Origin: Pseudarthrobacter psychrotolerans | GTDB taxonomy: Bacteria > Actinomycetota > Actinomycetes > Actinomycetales > Micrococcaceae | Reading direction: 5' to 3' | Assembly (NCBI RefSeq): GCF_009911795.1 | Contig: NZ_CP047898.1 | Location: 2,914,001 to 2,978,000 of the forward strand | DNA length: 64,000 bases | Shown here: one piece after another, positions 63,040-64,000 of the stretch | Position numbering within the stretch: position 1 is the first letter of the stretch | Layout of the letters: every line of letters starts with the position of its first letter | Position numbers and translations under genes: made by a program | The notes under the pieces: generated by a model | The model's input: the letters and a program-made list of their open reading frames with translations, nothing else | What the model was told of the DNA's origin: nothing | Databases searched by the model: none

Positions 63040-64000
63040 TTAATTTGTGGGTGACGTTTCTTTGTTTTTGATCTCGAATCGCAGGATCCGGTCGGTGCCG
63101 GGGTAGCGGGTTTCGGTGGCGGTGAGGTGGGCGCATAGTTCGCTGATCGCGGTGGTTGCCCGTCGGGTCGGGAGCGGGTCCAAGCGGATGGTGAGGTAAC
63201 CGTCGATGCGGGGGTCGATGTCACCGCTGTGCGTGAGGGCCTGCCGGATCAGGGCGTGGGCTTCGTCGTCGCCGCGGGCGTAGCCGGTGTTGGTCCGGAT
63301 CTCCCTCGCCAGCGTTGACGCGGTGTTGAACGCGGCCATCCGGATCGCATGGCTGAGCAGTTTCGTTTCGGTCTCCAGGACCTGTTGGCCTGCGGCGATC
63401 TCACCGAGCGGGACCCGGGCGGGGATCTCCCGGTGCGCGGTCTGTGCGGTCTCGAGAGCGGTTTCGGCGGTCAGGAGGTCCGCGGTGATTGCGTTGTGGA
63501 TGGTGTTGGTGATCAGGACCGTGGATGTTCCCGGCGGCGGAGTGCGGGCCGCGAGCATCGCGGCGTCGGTCTCTGCCAGGGTCTTCTCGTACCGTGTTTT
63601 GGCGGCGAGGACTTGCTGGTAGGCCTTGCGTTTGGCCGGGTTCGGCACGGACCGTTCCGGGTCGTCATCACTGGATGTGTAGGCGTCGTGGGAATCCAGG
63701 GCGAAGCGGATCCTGGCGTAGCGGAAGTAGTTTTCCTGCCGCCAGCGTGCGCCCATCCGGTAGATGATCTCCCCGGCCGGCATGTTGGTGTTGGTGGTGA
63801 GGATGTGGATCTGCCGTGACCCGCCACCGGGGGTGTTGACCTGGCGGGACAGCTGGCGCATCGGAAAGACTTCCCCGGTCGTACCGACGGGCACCCCGAC
63901 CTGGGTGTCGGCCGCTTCCCAGGTCCGGGTTTGCCCGTGTTCGTCGGTGTGGGTGACCTCGGCAAAGTGGGAGGGCTGGACGTCCTCGGTGGGACCTTTG
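63040..64000 (-). CDS. transposase (C-terminal part, runs off right edge)
   Basis: Open from the right edge to a TAA at 63040-63042, at least 320 codons. GARWRQENYFRYARIRFALDS is typical of the C-terminal part of large DDE-type transposases found in Arthrobacter and Frankia. The rest is helical and charged. Its start and any terminal repeat lie outside the window. The element apparently cut the metH remnant, and its inner end should be within about 63027-63042. Confidence 0.72.
   Translation of the reverse strand, partial: KGPTEDVQPSHFAEVTHTDEHGQTRTWEAADTQVGVPVGTTGEVFPMRQLSRQVNTPGGGSRQIHILTTNTNMPAGEIIYRMGARWRQENYFRYARIRFALDSHDAYTSSDDDPERSVPNPAKRKAYQQVLAAKTRYEKTLAETDAAMLAARTPPPGTSTVLITNTIHNAITADLLTAETALETAQTAHREIPARVPLGEIAAGQQVLETETKLLSHAIRMAAFNTASTLAREIRTNTGYARGDDEAHALIRQALTHSGDIDPRIDGYLTIRLDPLPTRRATTAISELCAHLTATETRYPGTDRILRFEIKNKETSPTN

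Overview
The window is high-GC actinobacterial DNA, most likely from an Arthrobacter/Pseudarthrobacter-type soil Micrococcaceae. The evidence is the codon bias, the many LacI/ABC sugar cassettes, xylAB with a ROK regulator, MHS-type permeases, and an MSMEG_4193-type phosphatase next to an SCO1664-type protein. No rRNA, tRNA or CRISPR array was seen. It reads as a catabolic island of sugar and nitrogen-compound modules separated by repeats, insertion sequences and gene debris.

Layout. 1-5003: arabinose module on the minus strand (GH51 arabinofuranosidase cut by the left edge, two ABC permeases, solute-binding protein, LacI regulator). 5182-6438: first of three flavoprotein oxidases. 6525-7404: an SDR-tail remnant and a YefM/RelE-type toxin-antitoxin pair. 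7673-16217: LacI regulator diverging from an ABC importer, two Gfo/Idh/MocA dehydrogenases, a TIM-barrel isomerase and a ThuA protein, apparently for an oxidised-sugar or glycoside pathway; the last gene carries a frameshift. 16449-19356: a third Gfo/Idh gene split by an IS1182-like element. 19340-25806: xylB, xylA, then divergent oxidase, ROK regulator and aldose epimerase. 25807-26720: gene debris. 26722-33807: PucR regulator diverging from agmatinase-family hydrolase, NCS1 permease, aldehyde dehydrogenase and a third oxidase. 34300-37078: two SDR genes and their XRE regulator.

37221-56144 is the most notable part. It holds a peptide-type ABC importer (one subunit a permease-ATPase fusion), an M20 amidohydrolase, two metal-dependent amidohydrolases, two MHS permeases (one frameshifted), a LysR-type regulator, a ThDP-dependent decarboxylase-like enzyme, an aldehyde dehydrogenase and a PLP aminotransferase. 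Five promoters here have nearly the same layout: a T-N11-A dyad ATGCC-N5-GGYAT, exactly 21 bp, a WTRGAC -35 box, 18-19 bp, then a -10 box ending in CT. A sixth, weaker copy overlaps the start of the lysR gene. This points to one LysR-controlled regulon that imports an N-acylated amino acid or small-peptide-like compound, hydrolyses the amide bond, and degrades the amino acid by transamination, decarboxylation and aldehyde oxidation. The substrate is not known from the sequence.

56293-62713: phosphotransferase, GNAT acetyltransferase, VWA protein plus frameshifted MoxR ATPase, histidine phosphatase and SCO1664-type protein. 62713-64000: a decayed metH fragment abutting a transposase that runs off the right edge.

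Three genes (at about 16046, 47977 and 60851) are each broken by the apparent loss of one G/C in a homopolymer, and each is restored exactly by one added base. Real mutation and sequencing error cannot be told apart here.
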